NCBI GenBank assembly: GCA_023436885.1
Contig: JAEZHI010000031.1
Coordinates: 124,001 to 188,000, forward strand
Reading direction: 5' to 3'
Source of the DNA: Pseudomonadota bacterium
GTDB taxonomy: Bacteria > Pseudomonadota > Alphaproteobacteria > Rhizobiales > Pleomorphomonadaceae
DNA length: 64,000 nucleotides
The notes beneath the pieces were generated by a model, which was not told where the DNA came from, ran no database searches, and saw nothing but the letters and a program-made list of their open reading frames with translations. This document shows, in pieces, positions 26,836-35,356 of the stretch. The stretch's first letter is position 1, and each line of letters starts with the position of its first letter. A program made the translations under genes and the position numbers.

Positions 26836-27420
26836 ATGCACGGGTTGCGTTTTCTTGCTGCTTTTTCCGCCTGCGTCATGGCGGCATCTACCGCATTGGC
26901 TGGCCAGATCCTGGATGACGCAAAGGCAGCTGAGGCATTGCTTGCCGACGGCAAGGCTGTCGAAGCACTGGCATCACTGGAAGCTGCCTTCAATACGGCT
27001 TGGGATGCCGCGCCGCTCGGCTTCTCGGAGGCAACCTTTGTCACCGGCAAGCCGGCGGGCTTCGGAATTTATGCCACTCGCCCGAACTCGGTCTTCCAGC
27101 CCGACGAACAGATGCTCGTTTACGCAGAACCATTCGGTTATGGGTTCGGCAAGGAAGGAGATCTGTTCAAGATCGACTTCACGGCTGACTTCGAGCTCCG
27201 CACTCCACGTGGTCAAATCCTGCATTCGCAAGAGGGATTTGCTTCGCTCGATATGGTCTCGCGGCGGCGAAACAAGGAATTCCAAGTCTATATCGTCTAC
27301 AACTTCAAAGGCTTGAAGCCTGGCGACTATATACTCGTGACCAAGCTCAGCGACCGCAATTCCAACAAGAAGGGCGAGTTCGAGTTGCCGCTCACCATTG
27401 CCGAAAAACCGGCCAACTGA
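26836..27420 (+). CDS. Secreted protein of unknown function
   Basis: The 194-residue protein begins with a clear signal peptide (about residues 1-22, ending ALA-G) and is predicted periplasmic. The first 45 mature residues are helical and Ala-rich (ADGKAVEALASLEAAF). The rest looks like a beta-rich domain, with QMLVYAEPFGYGFGKEG and QVYIVYNFKGLKPGDYILV. I recognise no characterised family; it resembles conserved hypothetical proteins of Hyphomicrobiales. The start has GGGGAAGGA upstream. A GNAT gene follows after 6 bp, suggesting an operon. Confidence 0.7.
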   Translation: MHGLRFLAAFSACVMAASTALAGQILDDAKAAEALLADGKAVEALASLEAAFNTAWDAAPLGFSEATFVTGKPAGFGIYATRPNSVFQPDEQMLVYAEPFGYGFGKEGDLFKIDFTADFELRTPRGQILHSQEGFASLDMVSRRRNKEFQVYIVYNFKGLKPGDYILVTKLSDRNSNKKGEFELPLTIAEKPAN

Positions 27421-27426
27421 ACGATC

Positions 27427-27915
27427 ATGACCGGACAACCCATTATTCGGCCCGCTCAGGACGCGGATGGCGTTGGCATCGCTCATCTCATCGCCGAGGT
27501 GTTCGGCGAGTACGAAGGCTGCCCCTTTGTTCTCGCCGACTTTCCGGAGCTAGCTGCACCGGCCAGTCATTATGAGAAGCGAGGCGGGCGCCTTTTTGTC
27601 GCGGAGCATGAGGGTGGGATCGTGGGATCCTTCGCCATATCGTCACCGGACAGTGACGGCATATTCGAGATCAACAAAGTTTATCTCGCGCAACGGCAAC
27701 GGGGCTCTGGCCTGGCTCAACGTCTTTATGCGACGGCGCTCGACGAAGTCCTGATGCGCGGCGGCAAGACCCTGAAACTCTGGACCGATACCCGCTTTTT
27801 CTCCGGCCATCGCTTCTACGAAAAGCTCGGGTTCGTTCGCCAGCCCGTCGTTCGCTTTCTCGCTGACGCCACGGATGGCTGGGAATTCGCTTATCGCCTT
27901 GAACTCAGCCGCTAG
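27427..27915 (+). CDS. GNAT family N-acetyltransferase
   Basis: This 162-residue protein is a single GNAT domain. INKVYLAQRQRGSGLAQRLY contains the acetyl-CoA-binding R-x-x-G-x-G/A motif, and the C-terminal SGHRFYEKLGFVRQ is typical. The substrate is unknown. It begins 6 bp after the secreted-protein gene, so the two are probably co-transcribed. Confidence 0.8.
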   Translation: MTGQPIIRPAQDADGVGIAHLIAEVFGEYEGCPFVLADFPELAAPASHYEKRGGRLFVAEHEGGIVGSFAISSPDSDGIFEINKVYLAQRQRGSGLAQRLYATALDEVLMRGGKTLKLWTDTRFFSGHRFYEKLGFVRQPVVRFLADATDGWEFAYRLELSR

Positions 27916-28051
27916 ACGCGGCTTTGCGCGCTCGCTACTGCCACGATTGGCCCGAGAGACCAGTTAGGCAGACCTGATGACCTTGCCGGCAAAGCACCCA
28001 AAGCGTAGAAGCCGCGCTCTGGCCGCGTTTTGCTGTCCTTTCGGAGATGTC

Positions 28052-28945
28052 ATGCAGCCGTCGATGCGCCTGCGGGCGGCGGGCGCCGCTCTCCTTGCCG
28101 TCCTCCTGTTCTCCGGGCTGGACGCCTTGGTCAAGGCAACCACGTTCGGAACGCCATTGGCCATGGTAGTCTTCCTGCGCTATTCGGCCGGCCTCATCTT
28201 CTCGGCAGGATCGGCAGCTGCTCAGGGCCAGCTCCAGCCCAGTTGGCCGACAGTCAGACGCGCTGTCGGTCGGGCCTTGGCTGGCCTTTCCTGCGCAGCC
28301 CTGTTCTTTGGTGCGCTCGGACGGCTGCCGCTCGCGCAGACCGTAGCACTCACCTTCACCTCCCCCTTTTTCATGGTCTTGATCTCAGCAGCCATGATTG
28401 GCGATCCGATGACGCGTAGGTCGCTGCTCGCTGCAGCCTTTGGCTTTCTCGGCGTGGTGATCATGCTGGCGGAAAAGTTCAGTTCGGAGGTCGGTAGCCC
28501 TCTGGGCTTTGCCATGGCGCTCGCTTCGGCGGTCGCCTACGCCCTTTCCATGATTATGGCGCGCCGCGATACTGCACATGACAGCGTGCCGCAAATGATC
28601 CTAGTTCAGAACCTTATTTGCGCGACGGTCTCCCTGCCTTTTGCGCTTTATTGGTTCGAGCCCTTGCCTGCGAAAACCCTGCTGATGTTTCTGGCGATCG
28701 GCGCCCTCGGAACCGGTGGCAACTACGCCATCACATGGGCGTATAAGCATGCGCCGGCGACGCTGCTCGGCCCATTCGAGTTCACCGCACTGATCTGGGC
28801 CGTCACCTTCGGTCTGCTGTTCTTCGCCGAGATGCCAAGCGCCTATACTCTTGTTGGCGCCATGATCATCATTGGTGCGTGCATCCTCGTCGTCCAGCCG
28901 GTTTCCACGCCCGCGTTGCCCAAGGCGGACGATGCCTGTTCGTAA
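28052..28945 (+). CDS. EamA/DMT-family membrane transporter
   Basis: The 297-residue protein has about ten hydrophobic segments arranged as two EamA repeats (residues about 10-140 and 155-290). The start at ATG 28052 has GGAG upstream; the in-frame ATG at 27977 would add a basic N terminus without family support. DMT proteins export metabolites such as amino acids, or import S-adenosylmethionine or carboxylates; this substrate is unknown. The groESL promoter starts only 17 bp after its stop codon. Confidence 0.85.
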   Translation: MQPSMRLRAAGAALLAVLLFSGLDALVKATTFGTPLAMVVFLRYSAGLIFSAGSAAAQGQLQPSWPTVRRAVGRALAGLSCAALFFGALGRLPLAQTVALTFTSPFFMVLISAAMIGDPMTRRSLLAAAFGFLGVVIMLAEKFSSEVGSPLGFAMALASAVAYALSMIMARRDTAHDSVPQMILVQNLICATVSLPFALYWFEPLPAKTLLMFLAIGALGTGGNYAITWAYKHAPATLLGPFEFTALIWAVTFGLLFFAEMPSAYTLVGAMIIIGACILVVQPVSTPALPKADDACS

Positions 28946-28961
28946 AACACCGGACGAACCC

Positions 28962-28990
28962 TTGACAGCGGAGCGACATGCGCCTATCTC
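28962..28990 (+). promoter_or_regulatory. Sigma-70-type promoter of groESL
   Basis: TTGACA at 28962-28967 and TATCTC at 28985-28990 are separated by exactly 17 bp. The expected transcription start, near 28997, lies at the edge of the CIRCE operator. Confidence 0.8.
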
Positions 28991-28998
28991 CAGCGCGC

Positions 28999-29025
28999 TT
29001 AGCACTCATTACAAGTGAGTGCTAA
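28999..29025 (+). promoter_or_regulatory. CIRCE operator (HrcA binding site) of groESL
   Basis: TTAGCACTC at 28999-29007 and GAGTGCTAA at 29017-29025 form the perfect 9-9-9 CIRCE inverted repeat. HrcA should bind here and repress groESL, with relief on heat shock. It overlaps the predicted transcription start. Confidence 0.97.
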
Positions 29026-29101
29026 CAGCTGATATTTTTCGCCGCGGTCTGTGAGGCAAAAGCGCGCAGGCCGCGGGCATCTCAGAAACGAGGAGCCGAA
29101 C

Positions 29102-29389
29102 ATGAAGTTCCGTCCCCTGCACGACCGCGTCGTCGTTCGCCGGCTGGAGTCTGAAGAGCGCACCGCTGGTGGCATCATTATCCCGGACACCGCCAAGGAA
29201 AAGCCCCAGCAGGGCGAAGTCGTCGCCGTTGGTCCGGGCGCTCGTAACGAAAAGGGCGAGCTCGTCGCTCTCGACGTCAAGGCCGGCGACAAGGTGCTGT
29301 TCGGCAAGTGGTCGGGCACCGAAGTGAAGATCGACGGTCAGGACCTCCTGATCATGAAGGAATCCGACGTGATGGGCATCATCGGCTGA
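29102..29389 (+). CDS. groS: Co-chaperonin GroES
   Basis: This is a standard 95-residue GroES that caps the GroEL cage. The N terminus MKFRPLHDRVVVRR, the mobile loop around ERTAGGIIIPD (binds GroEL) and the ending DVMGIIG are all typical. ACGAGGAG-type ribosome-binding sequence precedes the ATG. It is followed by groEL after 53 bp in the same transcript, under CIRCE/HrcA control. Confidence 0.97.
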   Translation: MKFRPLHDRVVVRRLESEERTAGGIIIPDTAKEKPQQGEVVAVGPGARNEKGELVALDVKAGDKVLFGKWSGTEVKIDGQDLLIMKESDVMGIIG

Positions 29390-29442
29390 TCCATTCAGTC
29401 CGTCTCGTCCTCCGTTAACCTCTCATTTCAAGGAAGAATTCC

Positions 29443-31074
29443 ATGGCTGCCAAGGAAGTAAAATTCAGCTCTGACGCCCGCGAGAAGATGCTGCGTGGCG
29501 TGGACATCCTCGCCGATGCCGTCAAGGTCACGCTGGGTCCGAAGGGCCGTAACGTCGTGATCGAGAAGTCCTTCGGTGCCCCGCGCATCACCAAGGACGG
29601 CGTGTCGGTCGCCAAGGAAATCGAGCTTGCTGACAAGTTCGAGAACATGGGCGCTCAGATGGTCCGCGAAGTCGCTTCGAAGACCAACGACAAGGCTGGC
29701 GACGGCACCACCACCGCCACCGTTCTGGCCCAGGCCATCGTCCGTGAGGGCGCCAAGGCGGTCGCCGCCGGCATGAACCCAATGGACCTGAAGCGCGGCA
29801 TCGACCTCGCTGTCGCCGAGGCCGTCAAGGACCTGAACGCCCGTTCGAAGAAGATCTCCACCTCGGCCGAAGTCGCCCAGGTCGGCACGATCTCTGCCAA
29901 CGGCGAGACCGAAATCGGCCAGATGATCGCTGACGCGATGCAGAAGGTCGGCAACGAGGGTGTCATCACCGTCGAGGAAGCCAAGACCGCCGAGACCGAG
30001 CTCGAAGTCGTCGAAGGCATGCAGTTCGACCGTGGCTACCTCAGCCCCTACTTCGTGACCAACGCCGAGAAGATGGTCGCCGAGCTCGACGACCCCTACA
30101 TCCTCATTCACGAGAAGAAGCTCTCCAACCTGCAGGCCCTCCTGCCGGTGCTCGAGGCTGTCGTCCAGTCGTCGCGTCCGCTCTTGATCGTTGCCGAGGA
30201 CGTCGAGGGTGAAGCCCTTGCGACGCTCGTCGTCAACAAGCTGCGCGGCGGCCTGAAGATCGCTGCCGTCAAGGCTCCGGGCTTCGGTGATCGCCGCAAG
30301 GCCATGCTCGAGGATATCGCCATCCTGACCGGTGGCCAGGTGATCTCGGAAGACCTCGGCATCAAGCTCGAGAACGTCACGCTCGCCATGCTCGGCCATG
30401 CCAAGCGCGTTTCCATCTCCAAGGAAAACACCACGATTGTCGACGGCGCTGGCGCCAAGGCCGACATCGAGGCCCGCGTTGCCCAGATCAAGGCGCAGAT
30501 CGAGGAGACCACCTCGGACTACGACCGTGAGAAGCTGCAGGAGCGTCTGGCCAAGCTCGCCGGTGGCGTTGCCGTCATCCGCGTCGGCGGCTCGACCGAA
30601 GTCGAAGTCAAGGAGAAGAAGGATCGCGTCGACGACGCGCTGAACGCCACCCGCGCTGCCGTCGAAGCCGGCATCGTCCCGGGCGGTGGTACCGCTCTCC
30701 TGCGCGCCAAGGCTGCCGTTGCCAAGCTGTCGTCCGACAACCTTGACATCGAGCGCGGCATCAAGATCGTTCTCGCCGCCCTTGAGGCTCCGATCCGTCA
30801 GATCGCCACCAACGCTGGTGTCGAGGGTTCGGTCGTCGTCTCCAAGGTGCTGGAGAAGGGTGACACCTTCGGCTTCGACGCCCAGAACGAGACCTACGTC
30901 GACCTGATCCAGGCCGGCATCATCGACCCGACCAAGGTCGTGCGCACTGCCCTGCAGGACGCCGCTTCGGTTGCTGGCCTTCTGGTCACCACCGAGGCCA
31001 TGGTTGCAGAGCTTCCGCGCAAGGAAGCTGCTCCGGCCATGCCGGGCGGCAGCATGGGCGGCATGGACTTCTGA
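29443..31074 (+). CDS. groL: Chaperonin GroEL
   Basis: The 543-residue chaperonin forms the double-ring folding cage. ATP-site motif GDGTTTATVLAQAI with the conserved Asp, VEEAKTAETELEVVEGMQFDRGY in the apical region, and the C-terminal GGSMGGMDF repeat are present. Codon use is strongly biased to C/G-ending codons such as AAG and GTC, as expected for a highly expressed gene. Many alphaproteobacteria carry several groEL copies. The CIRCE-linked copy is usually the main housekeeping one. Confidence 0.97.
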   Translation: MAAKEVKFSSDAREKMLRGVDILADAVKVTLGPKGRNVVIEKSFGAPRITKDGVSVAKEIELADKFENMGAQMVREVASKTNDKAGDGTTTATVLAQAIVREGAKAVAAGMNPMDLKRGIDLAVAEAVKDLNARSKKISTSAEVAQVGTISANGETEIGQMIADAMQKVGNEGVITVEEAKTAETELEVVEGMQFDRGYLSPYFVTNAEKMVAELDDPYILIHEKKLSNLQALLPVLEAVVQSSRPLLIVAEDVEGEALATLVVNKLRGGLKIAAVKAPGFGDRRKAMLEDIAILTGGQVISEDLGIKLENVTLAMLGHAKRVSISKENTTIVDGAGAKADIEARVAQIKAQIEETTSDYDREKLQERLAKLAGGVAVIRVGGSTEVEVKEKKDRVDDALNATRAAVEAGIVPGGGTALLRAKAAVAKLSSDNLDIERGIKIVLAALEAPIRQIATNAGVEGSVVVSKVLEKGDTFGFDAQNETYVDLIQAGIIDPTKVVRTALQDAASVAGLLVTTEAMVAELPRKEAAPAMPGGSMGGMDF

Positions 31075-31103
31075 TCCGGCGGATTGGATTTCCGAAAGGC
31101 TAC

Positions 31104-31135
31104 GGGGCGTCGCGCAAGCGGCGCCCTTCCTTTTT
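31104..31135 (+). terminator. Rho-independent terminator after groEL
   Basis: GGGCGTCGC at 31105-31113 pairs with GCGGCGCCC at 31118-31126 (one G-U pair) around GCAA, followed by a TTCCTTTTT run. Confidence 0.85.
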
Positions 31136-31317
31136 GTTCGCTAACAACCTCATCTTACAAAAGCTTCATCTCGTCCGCCGCAATGTCGCCGTGATCGGGA
31201 CGTGCTGTCTCGTCAAGAAAACTGACGAGAGCCTTGCCGGAAGCAATGAATTTCATTGTGTCTGCGGAGGGATTCTGCGTCAGTTCGTCGAAGCATCCGC
31301 CGTTCCGGGGACACCTG

Positions 31318-33123
31318 ATGAAAGCACTCCTAGCGTCGCTCGCACTGGCCTGGCGCCTTGCCGTTCCCTACTTCAAGGAAAAGCAAAAAGGCGAGCTCGC
31401 CTTCCGTTGGTTCAAGGTTCATCTACAGGAGCGCTGGATCGCCCTCAGCCTTCTTGGCATCATCCTAGCGATCAACGTCGCTCAGGTTTACCTCAATGTT
31501 CAGTACAATGCCTGGAATAACCGTTTTTATACAGCAATACAGGACCGCAACGGACCTGTCTTCTGGTATGAGCTCGGCTTCTTTACGATTATCGCTTTCT
31601 TGCTGATTTCTTCAGGCGTTATAGAAATCTACCTGACTAGTTGGCTGCGTATCCGCTGGCGCGACTGGATGACCCAGCGCTTCATCAACCGTTGGCTGTC
31701 AAATTCCAATCACTATCGTCTTAAGACGAGCTATGGGAAGACCGACAACCCCGATCAGCGTATCGCCGAAGACATCAGTGATTTTATAACCACCACGCTC
31801 AGCATCTTCGTCCAGATCTTTAACACCGTTCTGACGCTCTACGCCTTCAGCAGGGTGCTATGGAGTATATCCTCGGCCTTTCCCTATTCGATCGGGGGCT
31901 TCAACTTTGCAACCATTCCCGGTTATTTGGTTTGGGCGGCCATCCTCTATTCGATCTTCGGAACGTATCTCACCCATCTCATTGGTCGGCCGCTGATCAA
32001 GCTCAATTTTCAGCAACAGCATTTCGAGGCCGACTTCCGCTATTCCATGATGCGGCTTCGTGAGAACTCCGAGGAGATTGCTCTTCTCAAGGGTGAGCCG
32101 GCTGAGAAAAAAGTATTCGGCCACGCCTTCCAACGGATCGTCACCAACTGGTACCGTTTGATGGATGCCAACCGTAATCTGCGGACGTTCACCAGCTTCT
32201 ACGACCAGTTCTCGGTCGTTTTCCCCTTCCTGATGCTGGCTCCGGCCTATTTTCTTACCGGCTCGAATATGCAGCTCGGTGTTCTCATGCAGACCTCACA
32301 GGCCTTTGGACAGGTCCAAGGGAATTTCTCAATCTTTGTTACGCTTTATGGCGCGATCGCCAACTGGAAAGCCGTCCTTGACCGCCTAACCACCTTCCAG
32401 CAGGCCATGTCCGCCGCGGAAGTAGACGCGGTCAAGCCGGGTGTCGCTCTGAAGCCGACCCGAGGAGATGCAATCACTGCCAATGCCGCCGTCGTCTCGC
32501 TGCCAGATGGCAGGCCGCTTGTTCGCCTCGACGGAGTGTCCTTCGAGAAGGGCAAGACGGTATTGATCTCGGGTCCGTCGGGTGCGGGAAAGACATCCGT
32601 GTTCCGTGCGCTGGCAGGAATTTGGCCGTTCGGAGCTGGCGAACTTGGCATTCCCGAGGGTGCCCGCGTCATGGTTCTGCCGCAAGCTGCCTATCTTCCG
32701 CTCGGCACCTTGCGTGAAGCACTGGCCTATCCGAACCCGGCGGGAACACACGACGATGCCAAAGTGCGAGATGTGCTTGCTGCCGTTGGACTCAATGCCT
32801 TTGCCGATAGGCTCGACGATCTATCGGAAGGGCCCAACCTTGCTACGCGCCTCTCCGGTGGTGAGCAGCAGCGCGTTGCCATCGCTCGCGCCATTCTGGC
32901 AGAACCTGACTTCCTGTTGCTCGATGAGGCAACGGCCTCGCTGGATGAGACCTCGGAGGCATCGCTTTACAGATTGCTTCGCGAGCGCTTACCCAAGGCA
33001 GCCATTATCTCGATCGGGCACCGTTCATCGCTTCGCTCCCTGCACGATGGGCTGATCGAGCTCAACAAACTGAATGAAGGTCCCTTTGTGCTGCGGCCGG
33101 CGAAGGCTATCGCCTCCACCTGA
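31318..33123 (+). CDS. ABC transporter ATPase/permease fusion, SbmA/BacA-like (YddA family)
   Basis: The 601-residue protein fuses an SbmA/BacA-type membrane domain (about residues 1-350, about six hydrophobic segments) to an ABC ATPase. The ATPase has Walker A GPSGAGKT at 419-426, signature LSGGEQQRVAIARA and Walker B FLLLDEATASLD. ATG 31318 with GGGGA upstream is chosen over 31234. Relatives import peptides, vitamin B12 or very-long-chain fatty acyl compounds; BacA-related proteins matter for rhizobial symbiosis and Brucella infection. The substrate here is unknown. A strong terminator follows. Confidence 0.88.
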   Translation: MKALLASLALAWRLAVPYFKEKQKGELAFRWFKVHLQERWIALSLLGIILAINVAQVYLNVQYNAWNNRFYTAIQDRNGPVFWYELGFFTIIAFLLISSGVIEIYLTSWLRIRWRDWMTQRFINRWLSNSNHYRLKTSYGKTDNPDQRIAEDISDFITTTLSIFVQIFNTVLTLYAFSRVLWSISSAFPYSIGGFNFATIPGYLVWAAILYSIFGTYLTHLIGRPLIKLNFQQQHFEADFRYSMMRLRENSEEIALLKGEPAEKKVFGHAFQRIVTNWYRLMDANRNLRTFTSFYDQFSVVFPFLMLAPAYFLTGSNMQLGVLMQTSQAFGQVQGNFSIFVTLYGAIANWKAVLDRLTTFQQAMSAAEVDAVKPGVALKPTRGDAITANAAVVSLPDGRPLVRLDGVSFEKGKTVLISGPSGAGKTSVFRALAGIWPFGAGELGIPEGARVMVLPQAAYLPLGTLREALAYPNPAGTHDDAKVRDVLAAVGLNAFADRLDDLSEGPNLATRLSGGEQQRVAIARAILAEPDFLLLDEATASLDETSEASLYRLLRERLPKAAIISIGHRSSLRSLHDGLIELNKLNEGPFVLRPAKAIAST

Positions 33124-33156
33124 TGGTCACCTTCTAATACATGCAAATGGCGTCAG

Positions 33157-33199
33157 GCGACGCATTGTCTCCCCGACGGGAACAATGCGTCGCTTTTTT
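33157..33199 (+). terminator. Strong Rho-independent terminator after the ABC transporter gene
   Basis: GCGACGCATTGT at 33157-33168 pairs perfectly with ACAATGCGTCGC at 33182-33193, followed by six Ts. Confidence 0.92.
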
Positions 33200-33288
33200 C
33201 ATGTCTATCGCGAAAGATGATGGGTAGCTATACGGACAGCAACGGCGTCAGTCGATGCCGGCGAAACCTAGATTTTGGAGCAATCGAC

Positions 33289-33705
33289 ATGGACAGCATC
33301 AAGGCCCCGGCCCTGCTCGCCGGACGCATTCTTCTCTCGATCCTCTTCATCACTTCGGGCTGGGGCAAGATCGTCGGCTATGCCGGCACTGCCGGCTACA
33401 TGCAGGCCATGGGCGTGCCGTCAATCCTGTTGCCGCTGGTGATCCTGACCGAGCTCGGTGGCGGCCTCGCCATCCTCGTGGGCCTCCAGACCCGTATCGT
33501 TTCCTTCCTGCTGGCCGGCTTCTGCGTTCTCACCGGCTATCTGTTCCACTACAAGGCGATCAGTGGCACCGCCGGTCAGGAGATGGTGGACATGATGAAC
33601 TGGCTGGCCTTCATGAAGAACATCACGATTGCCGGTGGCTTCCTTGCTCTGCTGGGTGCCGGCGCAGGCGCTCTGTCGGCTGATGCCAAGCTAGGCAAGG
33701 CCTGA
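33289..33705 (+). CDS. DoxX family membrane protein
   Basis: The 138-residue protein has four hydrophobic segments and the DoxX hallmarks RILLSILFITSGWGKI and LLPLVILTELGGGLAILVG. ATG 33289 with TTGGAG upstream is chosen. DoxX/DoxD proteins are small inner-membrane proteins linked in some species to oxidative stress or quinone chemistry; the role here is not clear. It is flanked by terminators on both sides, so it is probably transcribed alone. Confidence 0.88.
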   Translation: MDSIKAPALLAGRILLSILFITSGWGKIVGYAGTAGYMQAMGVPSILLPLVILTELGGGLAILVGLQTRIVSFLLAGFCVLTGYLFHYKAISGTAGQEMVDMMNWLAFMKNITIAGGFLALLGAGAGALSADAKLGKA

Positions 33706-33787
33706 ACGAATAACATAATCGAAAGAGCTGGAGTCCCGCGTCCAAGCCTGCTTCGCCTTGCCCTTTCGACGCTTATCGATTACTTGG

Positions 33788-33815
33788 AAACCCGCGCGCC
33801 CCGCTCGCGGGTTTT
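33788..33815 (+). terminator. Rho-independent terminator after doxX-like gene
   Basis: AAACCCGCG at 33788-33796 pairs with CGCGGGTTT at 33806-33814 around a 9-base loop, next to T-rich sequence. Confidence 0.7.
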
Positions 33816-33862
33816 CGCGCGTTTTGGGCCTGTTATGGCCGTCATTCCAGGGCACAAGTCTG

Positions 33863-35356
33863 ATGTCGGATTATCTCAAAGCGCGCCTGCCGCGCGGTCT
33901 CGTCGATCGTACCCCCGCCGAACTCAAGGCGACTGAGGCCATGATCGAGACCATCCGACATACTTACGAAATCTACGGCTTCGAGCCAGTGGAAACGCCG
34001 CTTATCGAGTACACTGATGCGCTCGGCAAGTTCCTGCCTGATCAGGACCGGCCGAACGAGGGCGTGTTCTCGTTCCAGGATGACGATGAGCAGTGGCTCT
34101 CCCTGCGCTACGATCTGACGGCGCCTCTTGCCCGCTTCTATGCCGAGAACCACGAGAAGCTACCGAAGCCCTATCGCAGCTATCGCAACGGTTGGGTCTT
34201 CCGCAACGAAAAGCCCGGTCCCGGCCGCTTCCGCCAGTTCATGCAGTTCGACGCCGATACCGTTGGCGCCCCCTCGGTGGCTGCCGATGCCGAGATTTGC
34301 ATGATGATGGCCGACACCATGGAGGCGCTTGGACTCAAGGGGCAGTTCGTTGTTCGAGTGAACAATCGCAAGGTGCTCGACGGGGTGATGGAAGTCATCG
34401 GTCTCTCCGGTGACGACAAGGCCGGTACTCGCCTCACTGTGCTCCGTGCCATCGACAAGCTCGACAAGATCGGCCCATCCGGCGTGCGCGACCTTCTGGG
34501 CGCCGGCCGCTGGGAAAATCCGGAGGAGAAGTCCGGTGACTTCACCAAGGGCGCCGGCCTGCCGCCGGACGCGGCGGATGTCGTTCTCGCTTTCGTTGCC
34601 AGTGGCGCGGACACGGCTGCCGATACCGTCGCCAACCTAGGCAAGTTGGTAACCGGGAGCGTCCGGGGCAGCGAGGGCGTCGAGGAACTCAAGTTGATTG
34701 CCAGCCTCGTCGAGGCCGCTGGCTATGCTGGCAGGGTCAAGATCGATCCGTCCGTCGTACGCGGTCTCGAATACTACACCGGTCCGGTGTTCGAAGCCGA
34801 ACTCACTTTCGAAGTGACCGGCGACGATGGTCGTCCCGTTCGTTTCGGATCGGTCGGAGGCGGCGGACGCTATGACGGTCTTGTGGGCCGCTTCCTGAAG
34901 GAGCCAGTGCCGGCCACTGGCTTCTCGATCGGCGTTTCTCGCCTGATGGCAGCGCTCCGCACGCTTGGCAAAGTGGGCGTCAACAGGGTGAATGGCCCTG
35001 TCTGCGTCCTCGTGATGGACAAGACGACCGAGGCGCTCGCCGGTTATCAGAAGATGGTGGCCGAGCTGCGGGCCGCCGGCATCGCTGCGGAGATGTATCT
35101 CGGCGCTTCCGGCATGAAGGCGCAGATGAAATACGCCGATCGCCGCAATGCGCCCTGCGTCATCATCGAGGGTTCCAACGAGCGTGAAGCCGGCATCGTC
35201 CAGATCAAGGACCTTGCCCTCGGCAAGGAGCTTTCTGCTGCTATCACCGACAACGCCGAATGGCGCGCTTCGCGCCCGGCTCAGAAGGAAGTTGCGCGCG
35301 CCGACCTCATTGCCGAAGTGAAGGCCATCGTCGAAGCAGCAGGGGGCGCGGCATGA
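33863..35356 (+). CDS. hisS: Histidine--tRNA ligase HisS
   Basis: The 497-residue class II synthetase is of the longer alphaproteobacterial form. Visible motifs are LRYDLTAPLAR (motif 2 region), SYRNGWVFRNEKPGPGRFRQF, the histidine-binding GLEYYTGPVFEAE and SVGGGGRYDGL near motif 3. A C-terminal anticodon-binding domain spans about residues 400-497. ATG 33863 is the conserved start. hisZ overlaps its stop by 4 bp, so synthetase and regulatory paralogue are coupled. Confidence 0.95.
   Translation: MSDYLKARLPRGLVDRTPAELKATEAMIETIRHTYEIYGFEPVETPLIEYTDALGKFLPDQDRPNEGVFSFQDDDEQWLSLRYDLTAPLARFYAENHEKLPKPYRSYRNGWVFRNEKPGPGRFRQFMQFDADTVGAPSVAADAEICMMMADTMEALGLKGQFVVRVNNRKVLDGVMEVIGLSGDDKAGTRLTVLRAIDKLDKIGPSGVRDLLGAGRWENPEEKSGDFTKGAGLPPDAADVVLAFVASGADTAADTVANLGKLVTGSVRGSEGVEELKLIASLVEAAGYAGRVKIDPSVVRGLEYYTGPVFEAELTFEVTGDDGRPVRFGSVGGGGRYDGLVGRFLKEPVPATGFSIGVSRLMAALRTLGKVGVNRVNGPVCVLVMDKTTEALAGYQKMVAELRAAGIAAEMYLGASGMKAQMKYADRRNAPCVIIEGSNEREAGIVQIKDLALGKELSAAITDNAEWRASRPAQKEVARADLIAEVKAIVEAAGGAA

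Noticed and set aside
29428..30399. 323-codon reverse frame opposite groEL
   Set aside because: It mirrors highly conserved groEL codons; strong codon bias in groEL readily creates such antisense frames.
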